A stretch of DNA of 64,000 nucleotides from Streptomyces sp. SCSIO 75703 (GCF_036607905.1 NZ_CP144555.1:5208001-5272000), one strand, 5' to 3'; numbered from the stretch's first letter, positions 9,992-20,050 are shown. Notes: a model not told the origin generated them from the letters alone. Made by a program: numbers and translations.

Positions 9992-12718
9992 GTGGCAGAG
10001 ACAGCATCGAAGAAGACCGACAGCACCCCCGGCGGCGGCCGTCCGCGCCTCATGCTCATGGACGGGCACTCCCTGGCCTACCGCGCGTTCTTCGCGCTGC
10101 CCGCGGAGAACTTCACGACCGCGACCGGCCAGCCCACCAACGCGATCTACGGCTTCGCGTCGATGCTCGCCAACACGCTGCGTGACGAGGCGCCCACGCA
10201 CTTCGCGGTGGCGTTCGACGTGTCCCGCAAGACCTGGCGCTCCGAGGAGTTCACGGAGTACAAGGCGAACCGCTCCAAGACCCCGGACGAGTTCAAGGGC
10301 CAGGTCGAGCTGATCTGCGAACTGCTCGACGTGATGCGCGTCTCCCGCTTCGCCGTCGAGGGCTTCGAGGCGGACGACGTCATCGCCACCCTCGCCACCC
10401 AGGCCGAGGCCGAGGGCTTCGAGGTGCTGATCGTCACCGGCGACCGGGACTCCTTCCAGCTCGTCAGCGACCACACCACCGTGCTCTACCCGACCAAGGG
10501 CGTCTCCGAGCTGACCCGGTTCACCCCGGCGAAGGTCGTCGAGAAGTACGGACTGACCCCCGCCCAGTACCCGGACTTCGCCGCCCTGCGCGGCGACCCG
10601 TCGGACAACCTGCCCGGCATCCCCGGCGTCGGCGAGAAGACCGCCGCGAAGTGGATCAACCAGTTCGGCTCCTTCGCGGAACTGGTCGAGCGCGTCGACG
10701 AGGTCAAGGGCAAGGCCGGACAGAACCTCCGCGACCACCTGGAGTCCGTCAAGCTCAACCGCCGCCTGACCGAGCTGGACCGCGAGGTCGAACTGCCGAA
10801 GGGCGTCGGCGACCTGGAGCGCCTCGCCTACGACCGCAAGGGCGTCGCCCTGGTCCTGGACACTCTGGAGATCCGCAACCCGTCGCTGCGCGAGCGGCTG
10901 TACGCCGTCGACCCCGGCGCCCGGGAGGCGGAGGCGACCCCCGTCGTCGCCGACGGCGTCGAGCTGGACGGCACCGTCCTCGGCACCGGCGAACTGGCCG
11001 GCTGGCTCGCCGGCCACGGCACCGGGCCGCTCGGCGTCGCCCTCGTCCACACCTGGGCGCTGGGCACCGGCTCGGTGGCCGAGGTGGCCCTCGCCACGGC
11101 GGGCGGCCCGGCCGCCTGGTTCGACCCGTCGCAGCTCGACGAGGCCGACGAGCGGGCCTTCGCCGGCTGGCTGTCCGACCCGGAGCGGCCCAAGGTCCTG
11201 CACGACGCCAAGAGCGCCATGCGGGTCCTCGCCGAGCACGGCTGGAGCGTCGCCGGGGTCGGCATGGACACCGCCCTCGCCGCGTACCTGGTCAAGCCGG
11301 GCCGCCGCTCCTTCGACCTGGACGCCCTCTCCCTGGAGTACCTGCACCGCGAGCTGGCCCCGGCCGCCGCGGCCGACGGGCAGCTCGCCTTCGGCGCGGA
11401 CGAGGGGGCGGAGGCCGAGGCGCTCATGGTGCAGGCCCGCGCCGTCCTCGATCTGGGCGAGGCGTTCGGGGACCGGCTGCGCGAGGTCGGCGCGGCGGAC
11501 CTGCTGCGCGACATGGAGCTGCCCACCTCGGCCCTGCTCGCCCGCATGGAGCGGCACGGCATCGCCGCCGACCGGGCGCACCTGGAGAGCATGGAGCAGA
11601 TGTTCGCCGGCTCCGTGCAGCAGGCGGTCAAGGAGGCCCACGCGGCGGCCGGACGCGAGTTCAACCTCGGCTCGCCCAAGCAGCTCCAGGAGGTCCTCTT
11701 CGGCGAGCTGAACCTGCCGAAGACCAAGAAGACCAAGACCGGCTACACCACCGACGCGGACGCCCTCGCCTGGCTCGCCGGCCAGACCGAGAACGAACTG
11801 CCCGTGATCATGCTCCGCCACCGCGAGCAGGCCAAGCTGCGCGTCACCGTCGAGGGCCTGATCAAGACCATCGCCGCCGACGGCCGCATCCACACCACGT
11901 TCAACCAGACCGTCGCCGCGACCGGCCGCCTCTCCTCCACCGACCCCAACCTCCAGAACATCCCGGTGCGCACCGACGAGGGCCGGGCCATCCGCCGCGG
12001 CTTCGTCGTCGGCGAGGGCTTCGAGTCCCTCATGACCGCCGACTACAGCCAGATCGAACTGCGCGTGATGGCCCACCTCTCCGAGGACGCGGGACTCATC
12101 GAGGCGTTCACCTCCGGCGAGGACCTGCACACCACCGCCGCCGCGCAGGTCTTCTCCGTCGAGCCCGCCGCGGTCGACGCGGAGATGCGCCGCAAGATCA
12201 AGGCCATGTCGTACGGCCTCGCCTACGGGCTGTCGGCCTTCGGCCTCTCCCAGCAGCTCAACATCGAGGCGGCCGAGGCCCGCGGCCTCATGGACGCCTA
12301 CTTCGAGCGGTTCGGCGGGGTCCGCGACTACCTGCGCCGGGTCGTCGACGAGGCGCGGGCCACCGGGTACACGGAGACGGTCTTCGGCCGCCGCCGGTAC
12401 CTGCCCGACCTCAACAGCGACAACCGCCAGCGGCGCGAGATGGCCGAGCGCATGGCCCTCAACGCGCCCATCCAGGGCACGGCGGCCGACATCGTCAAGA
12501 TCGCCATGCTCAACCTGGACAAGGCGCTGCGCGCGGCCGGCCACACCTCCCGCATGCTGCTCCAGGTCCACGACGAGATCGTCCTGGAGATCGCCCCCGG
12601 CGAGCGGGAGGCCGTGGAGGCCCTGGTCCGCCGCGAGATGGCCGACGCGGTGAGCCTCAAGGTCCCCCTCGGCGTCTCGGTCGGCGTGGGCGACGACTGG
12701 GAGTCCGCGGCGCACTAG
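9992..12718 (+). CDS. polA: DNA polymerase I
   Basis: A 908-aa family A polymerase that fills gaps in excision repair and removes Okazaki primers. Domains: 5'-3' exonuclease (about 1-300, MDGHSLAYRAFF, GDRDSFQL), a degenerate 3'-5' exonuclease fold (about 330-500) and the polymerase (about 530-908). Motif A is TADYSQIELR, motif B contains KAMSYGLAYG and motif C LLQVHDEIV. The catalytic acidic residues of the proofreading site are not recognisable, as in other actinobacterial Pol I. Residue 741 in motif B is Tyr where E. coli has Phe762. The GTG start at 9992 begins MAETASKK; the upstream in-frame codons lack a start signal. Confidence 0.97.
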   Translation: MAETASKKTDSTPGGGRPRLMLMDGHSLAYRAFFALPAENFTTATGQPTNAIYGFASMLANTLRDEAPTHFAVAFDVSRKTWRSEEFTEYKANRSKTPDEFKGQVELICELLDVMRVSRFAVEGFEADDVIATLATQAEAEGFEVLIVTGDRDSFQLVSDHTTVLYPTKGVSELTRFTPAKVVEKYGLTPAQYPDFAALRGDPSDNLPGIPGVGEKTAAKWINQFGSFAELVERVDEVKGKAGQNLRDHLESVKLNRRLTELDREVELPKGVGDLERLAYDRKGVALVLDTLEIRNPSLRERLYAVDPGAREAEATPVVADGVELDGTVLGTGELAGWLAGHGTGPLGVALVHTWALGTGSVAEVALATAGGPAAWFDPSQLDEADERAFAGWLSDPERPKVLHDAKSAMRVLAEHGWSVAGVGMDTALAAYLVKPGRRSFDLDALSLEYLHRELAPAAAADGQLAFGADEGAEAEALMVQARAVLDLGEAFGDRLREVGAADLLRDMELPTSALLARMERHGIAADRAHLESMEQMFAGSVQQAVKEAHAAAGREFNLGSPKQLQEVLFGELNLPKTKKTKTGYTTDADALAWLAGQTENELPVIMLRHREQAKLRVTVEGLIKTIAADGRIHTTFNQTVAATGRLSSTDPNLQNIPVRTDEGRAIRRGFVVGEGFESLMTADYSQIELRVMAHLSEDAGLIEAFTSGEDLHTTAAAQVFSVEPAAVDAEMRRKIKAMSYGLAYGLSAFGLSQQLNIEAAEARGLMDAYFERFGGVRDYLRRVVDEARATGYTETVFGRRRYLPDLNSDNRQRREMAERMALNAPIQGTAADIVKIAMLNLDKALRAAGHTSRMLLQVHDEIVLEIAPGEREAVEALVRREMADAVSLKVPLGVSVGVGDDWESAAH

Positions 12719-12791
12719 GGTCCTGCGTTGGGATCAGGCCGGACCCCGCGAGCCCGGCGTGATCCGAACGAGAGGCCCTGGCCTCCGGCGG

Positions 12792-12831
12792 GCCCGTCCG
12801 CACGCTCCCCGGGGAGGCCGTGCGGACGGGC
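12792..12831 (+). terminator. Hairpin terminator after polA
   Basis: A 13-bp perfect stem (12792-12804 with 12819-12831) whose loop contains a further CTCCCC/GGGGAG stem, about 75 bp past the polA stop. Confidence 0.7.
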
Positions 12832-13016
12832 GCGGACCGCGCTGGGAGGCTGCGGTGAGCCACCGTCCCGGAGGCCGGGCCGCCCCGGCACTTCCCGCGC
12901 CTCGGGCCCGCTCCGCCCGGCGGCTCCCGGCCTCACACGGCGCGCGCGTCCCCGCCGTCACTCAGGTGGCCCCCGCGAAAAGGGCATCACCCCGGGACGG
13001 CCTCCAGGATGCGGGC

Positions 13017-13430
13017 ATGGGTATACGCCTGCTGCTCCAGCGCCGCACCGCACCCGCACGGACACGGACCGGCGGCCCCGGCCGGCCGCCCCTCGCGCCG
13101 GTCCGGGCCGTCGCGCCGAGGGCGAGCGCCCTGCGCGTCCCCCTCACCCTCGCCACGGCCCCCCGCCACACCACCGCAGCCCTGCGCCGCCTCGCCCACC
13201 GGGCCCCCGCCCCGCGCCGCCGGGGACGGCCGGCCCCGGCGCCGCAGGGCCGGACCACACCGGGGCGCCGGTCCGGGTGGGCCCGGGTGGGCCGCGTGGT
13301 CGCCGACGGCCTGCGGGCGCGGGCCCGGACCGTACGGAGCGCCGCCGGAGCCCTCGGCACCCGCCCGGGCGCCCCCGCGCCTCCGCCGCCCCCGGCCCCC
13401 CGCCCCTCCGGACCGGGCACCGCCCCCTGA
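13017..13430 (+). CDS. Hypothetical Arg/Pro/Ala-rich protein
   Basis: A 137-aa open frame starting ATG (MGIRLLLQRR). Third codon positions are almost all G or C, which supports coding, but the product is dominated by Arg, Pro and Ala with no domain, membrane segment or motif that I recognise. No good Shine-Dalgarno precedes it. It stands alone between polA (+) and the convergent DUF4184 gene. It may be a real small basic protein or a chance frame in 75% GC DNA. Confidence 0.4.
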   Translation: MGIRLLLQRRTAPARTRTGGPGRPPLAPVRAVAPRASALRVPLTLATAPRHTTAALRRLAHRAPAPRRRGRPAPAPQGRTTPGRRSGWARVGRVVADGLRARARTVRSAAGALGTRPGAPAPPPPPAPRPSGPGTAP

Positions 13431-13479
13431 CGCCCCCTGGCGCCGACGGGCGGGCGCCGGCCGCCTGACGCCGGCCACG

Positions 13480-14340
13480 TCACCGCACCGGCGCCCCCTC
13501 CGCCTCCTGCGCCTCCGCGCGCTCGCCGCCCCGCGCCGGCCGCCGCGCCCGCACCGCCCCCGCGTACAGCAGCAGCGCCGGGGCCAGGCCCGCGCCCGCA
13601 CCGAAACACAGGGACGGGACCAGCTCCCACGGGGCAGCGACCGCACCCCAGACCTCCCACCACCGGTCCGCCCGCCACACCGCGCCCGCCACCGCGCAGC
13701 CCCCCAGCAGCACCCCGGCACCCACCCGGTCCCGTACGGACAGGTCCGGCACACCAGCGGGCCCGCCCTCCGCACCGGCCGCGGGCACCCGGCGCAGCGC
13801 CCGTACCAGGAAGGCGCCGACCACCACCGCGGCCACGGCGGAACCGCCGTACTGCACCCACCAGTACAGCGGCGCGCCCGCCACGTCCCCGGCCAGCGCC
13901 GGGATTGCCCGCGTCCCCCACCGGCCGGGGTGGGTGAAGGCGTCCCACACCACGTGCGTCAGCGCGCCCAGCACCGCCGAGCCGTACCACCGCGCCACCA
14001 GCGCCGCCCGCGGGCGCGCACGCGGCGCCCCGCACCGGACGAGCGCCGCCACCCGTCCCCGGCGGGAGCGGGGGAGCAGGGCCACCAGCGGTTCCCGCAG
14101 CAGCAGCCAGAGCCCCACCAGCGCGCAGGCGAGGAGGACGTCGACGGTGAGGACCCCCGGCAGGGAGTGCGTCACGTCCCCGAACCCCATCGCCCCGGGC
14201 ACGAGACCCGCCGCGTAGTACGTCAGGTCCGGCGCGAAGGAGCCCGCCACGAGAACGGCCGGAACCAGCCCGCCCCGGCCCGTCCCGTCGGCCCGCACTC
14301 CGGGCAGTACCGCGGCGGCATGACTGAGCGTGAACGGCAA
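13480..14340 (-). CDS. DUF4184 family membrane protein
   Basis: A 286-aa polytopic membrane protein. The N-terminal MPFTLSHAAAVLP and the internal LTHVVWDAFTHPG match the DUF4184 family, which resembles membrane-bound metal-dependent hydrolases of the YdjM type through the His and Asp residues of HVVWDAFTH. About seven hydrophobic segments are visible. The start codon is TTG at 14340, chosen because GAGGAG lies 7 nt upstream and the protein start matches the family. The function is not known. Confidence 0.82.
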   Translation of the reverse strand: MPFTLSHAAAVLPGVRADGTGRGGLVPAVLVAGSFAPDLTYYAAGLVPGAMGFGDVTHSLPGVLTVDVLLACALVGLWLLLREPLVALLPRSRRGRVAALVRCGAPRARPRAALVARWYGSAVLGALTHVVWDAFTHPGRWGTRAIPALAGDVAGAPLYWWVQYGGSAVAAVVVGAFLVRALRRVPAAGAEGGPAGVPDLSVRDRVGAGVLLGGCAVAGAVWRADRWWEVWGAVAAPWELVPSLCFGAGAGLAPALLLYAGAVRARRPARGGERAEAQEAEGAPVR

Positions 14341-14581
14341 CGCGGGCTCCTCGTATGGTCAAGTGGTGAAAATCGGGCATGAACGGGTGCCCGCGCAAAG
14401 GAAGTTGTCGTAGGGTCGCCTGCGGCACCGTACTGGTCGAACAGACGAACACCACGGCGCGGACGGCGTGGTGCAACCCCCGGCACGGACCGATCGTCAC
14501 CTCAGGGCGGGGACGGTCGGCGACCGACCGGCCGGGACGGACGGACGAGGGCGCGAGGCGCCCACGGGAGGGGTTCACTCT

Positions 14582-16366
14582 ATGGCGGCCCAATTCGGCA
14601 GGCGGCTCCGCAAGGGCGCGGTCACCACCACCGTGGCGGCGGTCGCGGTCGCGGCCCTGTCCGCGTCCCAGGCCCCCGACGTGACCGGCGGAGCACCCGG
14701 CACGGGGACCACCTCCGACTCCACCGCCCCCCGCGGCCCGGCCGACGGCGACAGCGCCACCGGCAACTCCCCCTACTACACCGCCCTGCCGCCGCTCAAC
14801 AGCCCGAACCCGGCCCCGGCCACCGGCACCGCCGACTCCCGGGGCCCGTCCGAGGCGGGGATACCCGCGACCGTCCTCGACGCCTACAAGAAGGCCGAGG
14901 CGACGCTGCGCCGCGACAAGCCGGGCTGCAACCTCCCCTGGCAACTCCTCGCCGCCATCGGCAAGGTGGAGTCCGGGCACGCCAACGGCGGCCGTCTCGA
15001 CGCCGAGGGGACCACCCTCACCCGCATCATCGGCCCCCAGCTCGACGGCAACGGCTTCGCGCTCATCAAGGACACCGACGGCGGCCGGTACGACGGCAAC
15101 AGCGAGTACGACAACGCCGTCGGCCCCATGCAGTTCATCCCCTCGACCTGGGCCTGGGCCGGCCGCGACGGCAACGGCGACGGCGTCAAGGACCCGAACA
15201 ACATCCACGACGCCACCCTCGCCGCCGGGCACTACCTGTGCCGCAACGGCTGGGACCTCTCCCGGCAGGCCGACCTCCGCCGCGCCGTGCTCAGCTACAA
15301 CAACTCCGAGGACTACTTCCGCACGGTCATGTCCTGGCTGGAGTACTACCGCCAGAACACCCACGAGATCCCGGACGGCACCGGCCCGCTGCCCGGCGCC
15401 CGCAGCGACTCCGACCGCCGCACGACCCGCCCCGGCCCGGCCACCGGCACCGGCGGCTCCACCGGCCGCACCCCGGGCAGCGGCCCCGGCGTCACCCCGG
15501 GCCCGTCGGCCCCCGCCCCCGCCCCCGGCAAGCCGGCCGAGCCGGCCCGGCCCACCGAGCCCACCCCGCCCGGCACCGGCTCCCCGCGGCCCGAACCGAG
15601 CGACCCGCCGGCCGAGACGCCCACCCCCACGCCCACCGACACGGTGCACCGCCTGGAGAACGCCGGCACCCCGCGGCTCACCGCGACCGCCGGCGACGCC
15701 TTCGCCCAGCGCATCGGCGCCCGTGCCGTGACGCAGGACGGCGACGCCGTCGCCGGCGTCCGGGTCCGCTTCACCGTCACCGGCGACACCGACGCCGCCT
15801 TCGCCGGCGGCGAGAACGTCGCCACGGTCCGCACCGACGCCTCCGGCCTCGCCCACGCGCCCGCGCTGCGGGCGGGCGAGAAGACCGGCGTCTTCACCGT
15901 CCGCGCCACCGTCGTCGGCCGCCTGACCCCCGTCCTCTCCTACCGGGCCACCGTCACCGAACGCACCGCCGACACCCTCGTCCGCACCGCCGGAACACCG
16001 CTCACCTGCGCCCCCGGCGAGCAGTTCGCCGACCGGGTCCGGGTGAAGGCCACCCGCGAGGGCGAAGCCGCCGGCAAGGTCGCTGTCACCGCCACCCTCG
16101 TCACCTCCGGCGAGGACCCCGCCGAGAACGACAAGGGCCCCCACTTCAAGGACGCCGACGGCAACGCCGTCCGCACCCTCACCGGACTGCGCACCGACGC
16201 CGACGGCCTGCTGACCCTGCCCGAGCTGTACGCCGACGACACCACCGGCACCTTCGTGCTCCGCCTCACCACCGCGGGCGGCGCCACGCTCGACGTCCGC
16301 CTGGACGTCGCCGAGCCCGAGACCGAACCGTCCCCCGGCCCCTCCACCGGGACCGACCGGTCCTGA
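14582..16366 (+). CDS. Secreted lytic transglycosylase with Ig-like C-terminal domains
   Basis: A 594-aa exported peptidoglycan hydrolase. The N-terminal hydrophobic segment TTTVAAVAVAALSASQAP acts as a signal peptide. The SLT/MltB-type lysozyme-like domain spans about residues 100-265: AAIGKVESGH carries the catalytic Glu, followed by the VGPMQFIPSTW motif and a late ALSYNN-like VLSYNN. A Pro/Thr-rich linker (about 275-355) leads to two roughly 100-residue beta-sandwich (Ig/invasin-like) repeats, each with the pattern ...GVRVRFTVTG... and LTGLRTDADG. GGGAGGGG precedes the ATG. A TAGGGT at 14411-14416 could be its -10. The role is probably wall remodelling or spore-wall turnover (inference). 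Confidence 0.9.
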   Translation: MAAQFGRRLRKGAVTTTVAAVAVAALSASQAPDVTGGAPGTGTTSDSTAPRGPADGDSATGNSPYYTALPPLNSPNPAPATGTADSRGPSEAGIPATVLDAYKKAEATLRRDKPGCNLPWQLLAAIGKVESGHANGGRLDAEGTTLTRIIGPQLDGNGFALIKDTDGGRYDGNSEYDNAVGPMQFIPSTWAWAGRDGNGDGVKDPNNIHDATLAAGHYLCRNGWDLSRQADLRRAVLSYNNSEDYFRTVMSWLEYYRQNTHEIPDGTGPLPGARSDSDRRTTRPGPATGTGGSTGRTPGSGPGVTPGPSAPAPAPGKPAEPARPTEPTPPGTGSPRPEPSDPPAETPTPTPTDTVHRLENAGTPRLTATAGDAFAQRIGARAVTQDGDAVAGVRVRFTVTGDTDAAFAGGENVATVRTDASGLAHAPALRAGEKTGVFTVRATVVGRLTPVLSYRATVTERTADTLVRTAGTPLTCAPGEQFADRVRVKATREGEAAGKVAVTATLVTSGEDPAENDKGPHFKDADGNAVRTLTGLRTDADGLLTLPELYADDTTGTFVLRLTTAGGATLDVRLDVAEPETEPSPGPSTGTDRS

Positions 16367-16393
16367 CCCGCCCGAGCACCACCGGGCGTCACG

Positions 16394-16430
16394 CCCGCCC
16401 CGCGGAGCCCTCACGGCGTCCCGGGGCGGG
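16394..16430. terminator. Possible bidirectional hairpin
   Basis: A 9-bp stem CCCGCCCCG/CGGGGCGGG (16394-16402 with 16422-16430) with a 19-nt loop, between the convergent transglycosylase and hrpB genes. Confidence 0.45.
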
Positions 16431-18935
16431 TCAGCGCCCGAGCCGCGCCCTGGTGTGCCGGGTCGGCTCCGCCGAGGCCGGGTCCTCGGGCCAGGGATGC
16501 CTCGGATACCGGCCGCGCAGTTCCGCGCGCACCGCGCGGTACCCCTCCCGCCAGAAGGACGCGAGGTCCGCGGTGACCGCGGCCGGCCGCCCCGCCGGCG
16601 ACAACAGGTGCACCAGGAGCGGAACGCCCGCCACCTCCGGCGAGCGCTGGAGCCCGAACATCTCCTGGAGCTTCACCGCCAGCACCGGCCGCTCCGGATC
16701 GCCGTAGTCGACCCGGACCCGGGAACCGCTGGGCACCGTGATCCGCTCCGGGGCGAGCGCGTCGAGCCGCCCCGCCTCGCCCGACGCCCACGGCAGCAGC
16801 CGCGCCAGCGCCTGCCCCGCGTCGATCCGCGCCAGGTCGGCCCGCCGCCGCGCCCGGCCCAGCTCCGGCTCCAGCCACTCGGCCCGCCGCGCGTGCAGCG
16901 CCTCCTCGCCGACGTCCGGCCAGGGCTCGCCCCGGTGCAGCCGCAGGAACGCCAGCCGCTGCCGCAGCCCCCGCGCCTCGGCCGACCAGCGCAGCAGCCC
17001 GAGGCCCTCCCGCCGCAACCCCTCCGACAGCGCCTCCCGTACGAGCCCCGGGTCCGGATCGCGCAGCGGGCGGGCGGCCAGTTCGATCGCGCCGAGCGAC
17101 GCGACCCGCCGGGCGACCACGTCGCCGTCCGCCCAGCGCACCTCGTCCCGCTCCGTCAGCAGCGCCCCCGCGGCGAGCCGGGCCGTCCCCTCGTCCACCG
17201 CCGCGGCGAGCCGCACGCGCGCGTGCCCGCGGCCCGCCGGCCGGTCGGCCACCGCCACGGCGATCCACGGTGCTTCCCGCAGCCCCGAGCCCTCCGGCGG
17301 CTCCGCGCGGGTCCCGGACGCCATCAGGTGCGAACCGCCGTCCCTCCTGGCCACCCGCTCCGGGTACGCGAGCGCCGCCACGAGCCCCGCGAGCGCGTCC
17401 CCGGCCGGCGGCACCACCACGCCTGGCGCCGGTCCCGCCCCCTCGCCCACCGCCGACCGCAGCCGGCGCACCTCCGCCCGCCACCGGGCCCCGTAGGCGT
17501 CCCCGCCCCGCCGGGCCGCCCGGACGGCGGACGCCAGATCGCTCCCGTACTCGCGCGGCGGCTCCTCGCCGAGCAGCGCGACCACCTCGGCCACCGCCTC
17601 CGATCCCCCGGCGTCCAGCAGGGCCCGCCCCAGCCGGGGATGCAGCCCCAGCCGCGCCAGCCGGACACCCCGCGCGGTGGCCCGCCCGGCGGAGTCCACC
17701 GCGCCCACCGCCGCCAGCACCGACCGCGCCGCCGCCATCGCCCCGGCCGGCGGCGCGTCCAGCAGCGCCAGACCGGAGGCGTCCGGATCGCCCCAACAGG
17801 CCGCCTGGAGCGCGAACGCCGTCAGATCGGCCACCTTGATCTCCGGTGCCGGGAACGGCGGCAGCCGGGCGTCCTCCGCCGGTGTCCAGCACCGGTACAC
17901 CGCGCCCGGAGCCTCCCGGCCCGCGCGCCCGGCCCGCTGCCGCGCCGACGCCCGCGAGGCGCGCACCGTGGTGAGCGCGCTCAGCCCCCGCGCGTGGTCC
18001 ACCCGCGGCTCCCGCGCCAGCCCCGCGTCCACCACCACCCGCACGCCCGGCACCGTCAGGGACGACTCGGCCACCGACGTCGCCAGCACCACCCGGCGCC
18101 GCGGCCCCGGGCTCAGCACCGCGTCCTGCGCCGCGGCGGGCGCCCGCCCGTGCACCTGGAGCACGTCCACCCCGCCGAGGCTCCCGAGGGCCCCCGCGAC
18201 CCGGGCGATCTCCCCCACCCCGGGCAGGAAACAGAGCACGTCGCCGTCGCGTTCCGAAAGGGCACGGCGCACGACCGCGGCCACGTGTGCCGGCAGCGCC
18301 GGGTCCACACGCGTGCCGTGCGGCGGCCGGAACGGACGGGCCGGCGGCGCCCACACGACCTCCACCGGGTGCGACACGCCCGGCGCCTCGACCACCGGCG
18401 CGTCGCCCAGCAGCCGGGACCAGCCCTCTGCGTCGGTCGTCGCGGAGGCGGCCACCAGTCGCAGGTCGGGCCGCAGCGTCTGCCGCACGTCCCACAGGAA
18501 GGCCGCCGTCGTGTCCGCGTCGAGGTGCCGTTCGTGGCACTCGTCGAGCACCACCGCGTCGACACCGGTCAGCTCCTGGTCCCGCTGGAGCCGCTGGAGC
18601 AGCACGCCGGTGGTGACGACCTCCACGCGCGTGTCCCGCCCCACGACCCGTTCGCCGCGCACGGTGTAGCCGACCCGCCCGCCCGGCCGTTCGCCCAGCA
18701 GCCACGCGATCCGCCGGGCGGCCGCGCGCGCCGCGATCCGCCGGGGCTCGGCCACGACCACCCGGCGCGGCGGCCCGTCGCCGAGCAGGCCCGCCAGGGC
18801 CGGCGGCACCAGCGTGGTCTTCCCGGTGCCGGGCGGCGCGACCAGCACGGCGGTGCCGTGGCCCGCGAGGGCGTCGCGCAACGCCGGCAGGGCGGCACGT
18901 ACGGGCAGGGCGTCCAGGGCGTCGTCACGGATCAC
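16431..18935 (-). CDS. hrpB: ATP-dependent helicase HrpB
   Basis: An 834-aa DEAH/RHA-type helicase. Walker A is APPGTGKTT (about 33-41), the DExH box reads DECHERH (about 132) and motif III is SATTD. The helicase C domain contains VLATSVAESSLTVPGVRVVVDAGL and the RAGRAGR-type motif, and the C-terminus has the HrpB-specific domain ending near DLASFWREGY and RYPRHPWPEDP. The GTG start at 18935 (MIRDDALDALPV) matches the usual HrpB N-terminus. The length fits the family. Its RNA or DNA substrate in actinomycetes is not established. Confidence 0.95.
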   Translation of the reverse strand: MIRDDALDALPVRAALPALRDALAGHGTAVLVAPPGTGKTTLVPPALAGLLGDGPPRRVVVAEPRRIAARAAARRIAWLLGERPGGRVGYTVRGERVVGRDTRVEVVTTGVLLQRLQRDQELTGVDAVVLDECHERHLDADTTAAFLWDVRQTLRPDLRLVAASATTDAEGWSRLLGDAPVVEAPGVSHPVEVVWAPPARPFRPPHGTRVDPALPAHVAAVVRRALSERDGDVLCFLPGVGEIARVAGALGSLGGVDVLQVHGRAPAAAQDAVLSPGPRRRVVLATSVAESSLTVPGVRVVVDAGLAREPRVDHARGLSALTTVRASRASARQRAGRAGREAPGAVYRCWTPAEDARLPPFPAPEIKVADLTAFALQAACWGDPDASGLALLDAPPAGAMAAARSVLAAVGAVDSAGRATARGVRLARLGLHPRLGRALLDAGGSEAVAEVVALLGEEPPREYGSDLASAVRAARRGGDAYGARWRAEVRRLRSAVGEGAGPAPGVVVPPAGDALAGLVAALAYPERVARRDGGSHLMASGTRAEPPEGSGLREAPWIAVAVADRPAGRGHARVRLAAAVDEGTARLAAGALLTERDEVRWADGDVVARRVASLGAIELAARPLRDPDPGLVREALSEGLRREGLGLLRWSAEARGLRQRLAFLRLHRGEPWPDVGEEALHARRAEWLEPELGRARRRADLARIDAGQALARLLPWASGEAGRLDALAPERITVPSGSRVRVDYGDPERPVLAVKLQEMFGLQRSPEVAGVPLLVHLLSPAGRPAAVTADLASFWREGYRAVRAELRGRYPRHPWPEDPASAEPTRHTRARLGR

Positions 18936-19057
18936 GCCCCCAGTGTCGTACGCCGCCGGGGGCGCCCCGCACGGTCCGGGCGACCGTCGGCCGTTCCGCT
19001 CCGCCGCGCGCGTAGCGCGTCACGCGTGCGCGACGGCGGCGGGGCGCGCGGGGTGGC

Positions 19058-20050
19058 TCAGTCGCGCTCGCAGACGAAGATCGCCGTGCCGGGGACGAGG
19101 TGCCCGCGCAGCGGGGACCAGCCGCCCCACTCGGAGGTGTTCCAGTCCGGCCACTCCGGCTCCACCAGGTCCACCAGGCGGAAGCCGGACGTGACGACGT
19201 CGCGGACCCGGTCGCCGATCGTCCTGTGGTGCTCCACGTAGACCGCGCGGCCCTCCTCGTCCTGCTCCACGTAGGGCGTGCGGTCGAAGTAGGAACCGGA
19301 GACCGACAGCCCCTCGGGGCCCGGCTCGTCCGGGAACGCCCAGCGCAGTGGGTGCGTCACCGAGAAGACGAAGCGCCCGCCCGGCCGCAGCACCCGGCGC
19401 ACCTCCCGCAGCACCAGCCGCGGATCGGCGACGAAGGGCAGTGCCCCGTAGGCCGAGCACGCCAGGTCGAAGGAGCCGTCCGCGAAGGGCAGGACGGACG
19501 CGTCGGCGCAGACCAGAGGGAAGGACCCGCCGATCCGCAGTGCGTGCTGGAGCTGGCGGTGCGAGAGGTCCAGGGCCACCGGACGGGCGCCCTGGGCGGC
19601 CAGCCACCGCGAGCACTGGGCGGCGCCGGCGCCGATCTCCAGGACGTCCCTTCCCGCCAGCTTCTCCGGCGGGCCGAGCAGTTCCGCCTCGACCTCGTCC
19701 AGCCCCTCGGGGCACCACACGAAACGCTCGTCGCCGAGGAACGTGCCGTGCTCGGTCTGGTACTCGTCCGCGTTCCTGTCCCACCAGCCGCGGTTGGCGC
19801 GGGAACTCTCCGTGACCCCCGCGGCGCGGCGGGTGGCCTCGGGTTCGGGCGCCTCGGTCTGGGGTCCTTCGGGCTCTTGGATGGCGGGCTCCCTCGTACT
19901 AGTCTTCGGCTCTTCCGAAGGTCTTTCGGCTCGTGCGACACGCCGGGCGCGGACCTCGGGCACGGGACGCCGAGGGGCTCCCGTGGCTTCCGGAGACGAC
20001 TCGTCCGCCGGGTATGCGAGGATCTGTCCCGGGTGTGCGGCTTCGCGCAT
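19058..20050 (-). CDS. Class I SAM-dependent methyltransferase
   Basis: The C-terminal 250 residues form a Rossmann-fold methyltransferase: motif I LEIGAGAAQCSRWLA, motif II ALDLSHRQLQHA, motif IV SFDLACSAYGALPFV and the post-motif LRPGGRFVFSVTHPLRW. The N-terminal 80-100 residues are Pro/Glu/Arg-rich and probably disordered. The start is uncertain: ATG at 20050 gives 330 aa with AGGG 5-8 nt upstream, and GTG at 19963 gives 301 aa. Longer forms are unlikely because the rpsA promoter occupies 20050-20078. It is divergent from rpsA. The acceptor substrate is unknown. Confidence 0.85.
   Translation of the reverse strand: MREAAHPGQILAYPADESSPEATGAPRRPVPEVRARRVARAERPSEEPKTSTREPAIQEPEGPQTEAPEPEATRRAAGVTESSRANRGWWDRNADEYQTEHGTFLGDERFVWCPEGLDEVEAELLGPPEKLAGRDVLEIGAGAAQCSRWLAAQGARPVALDLSHRQLQHALRIGGSFPLVCADASVLPFADGSFDLACSAYGALPFVADPRLVLREVRRVLRPGGRFVFSVTHPLRWAFPDEPGPEGLSVSGSYFDRTPYVEQDEEGRAVYVEHHRTIGDRVRDVVTSGFRLVDLVEPEWPDWNTSEWGGWSPLRGHLVPGTAIFVCERD

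Noticed and set aside
14411..14581. A c-di-AMP (ydaO-type) riboswitch in the leader of the lytic transglycosylase
   Set aside because: Streptomyces wall hydrolases often carry one, but the hallmark sequences (such as GAACCCGTCAGCTAA-like) are not present.
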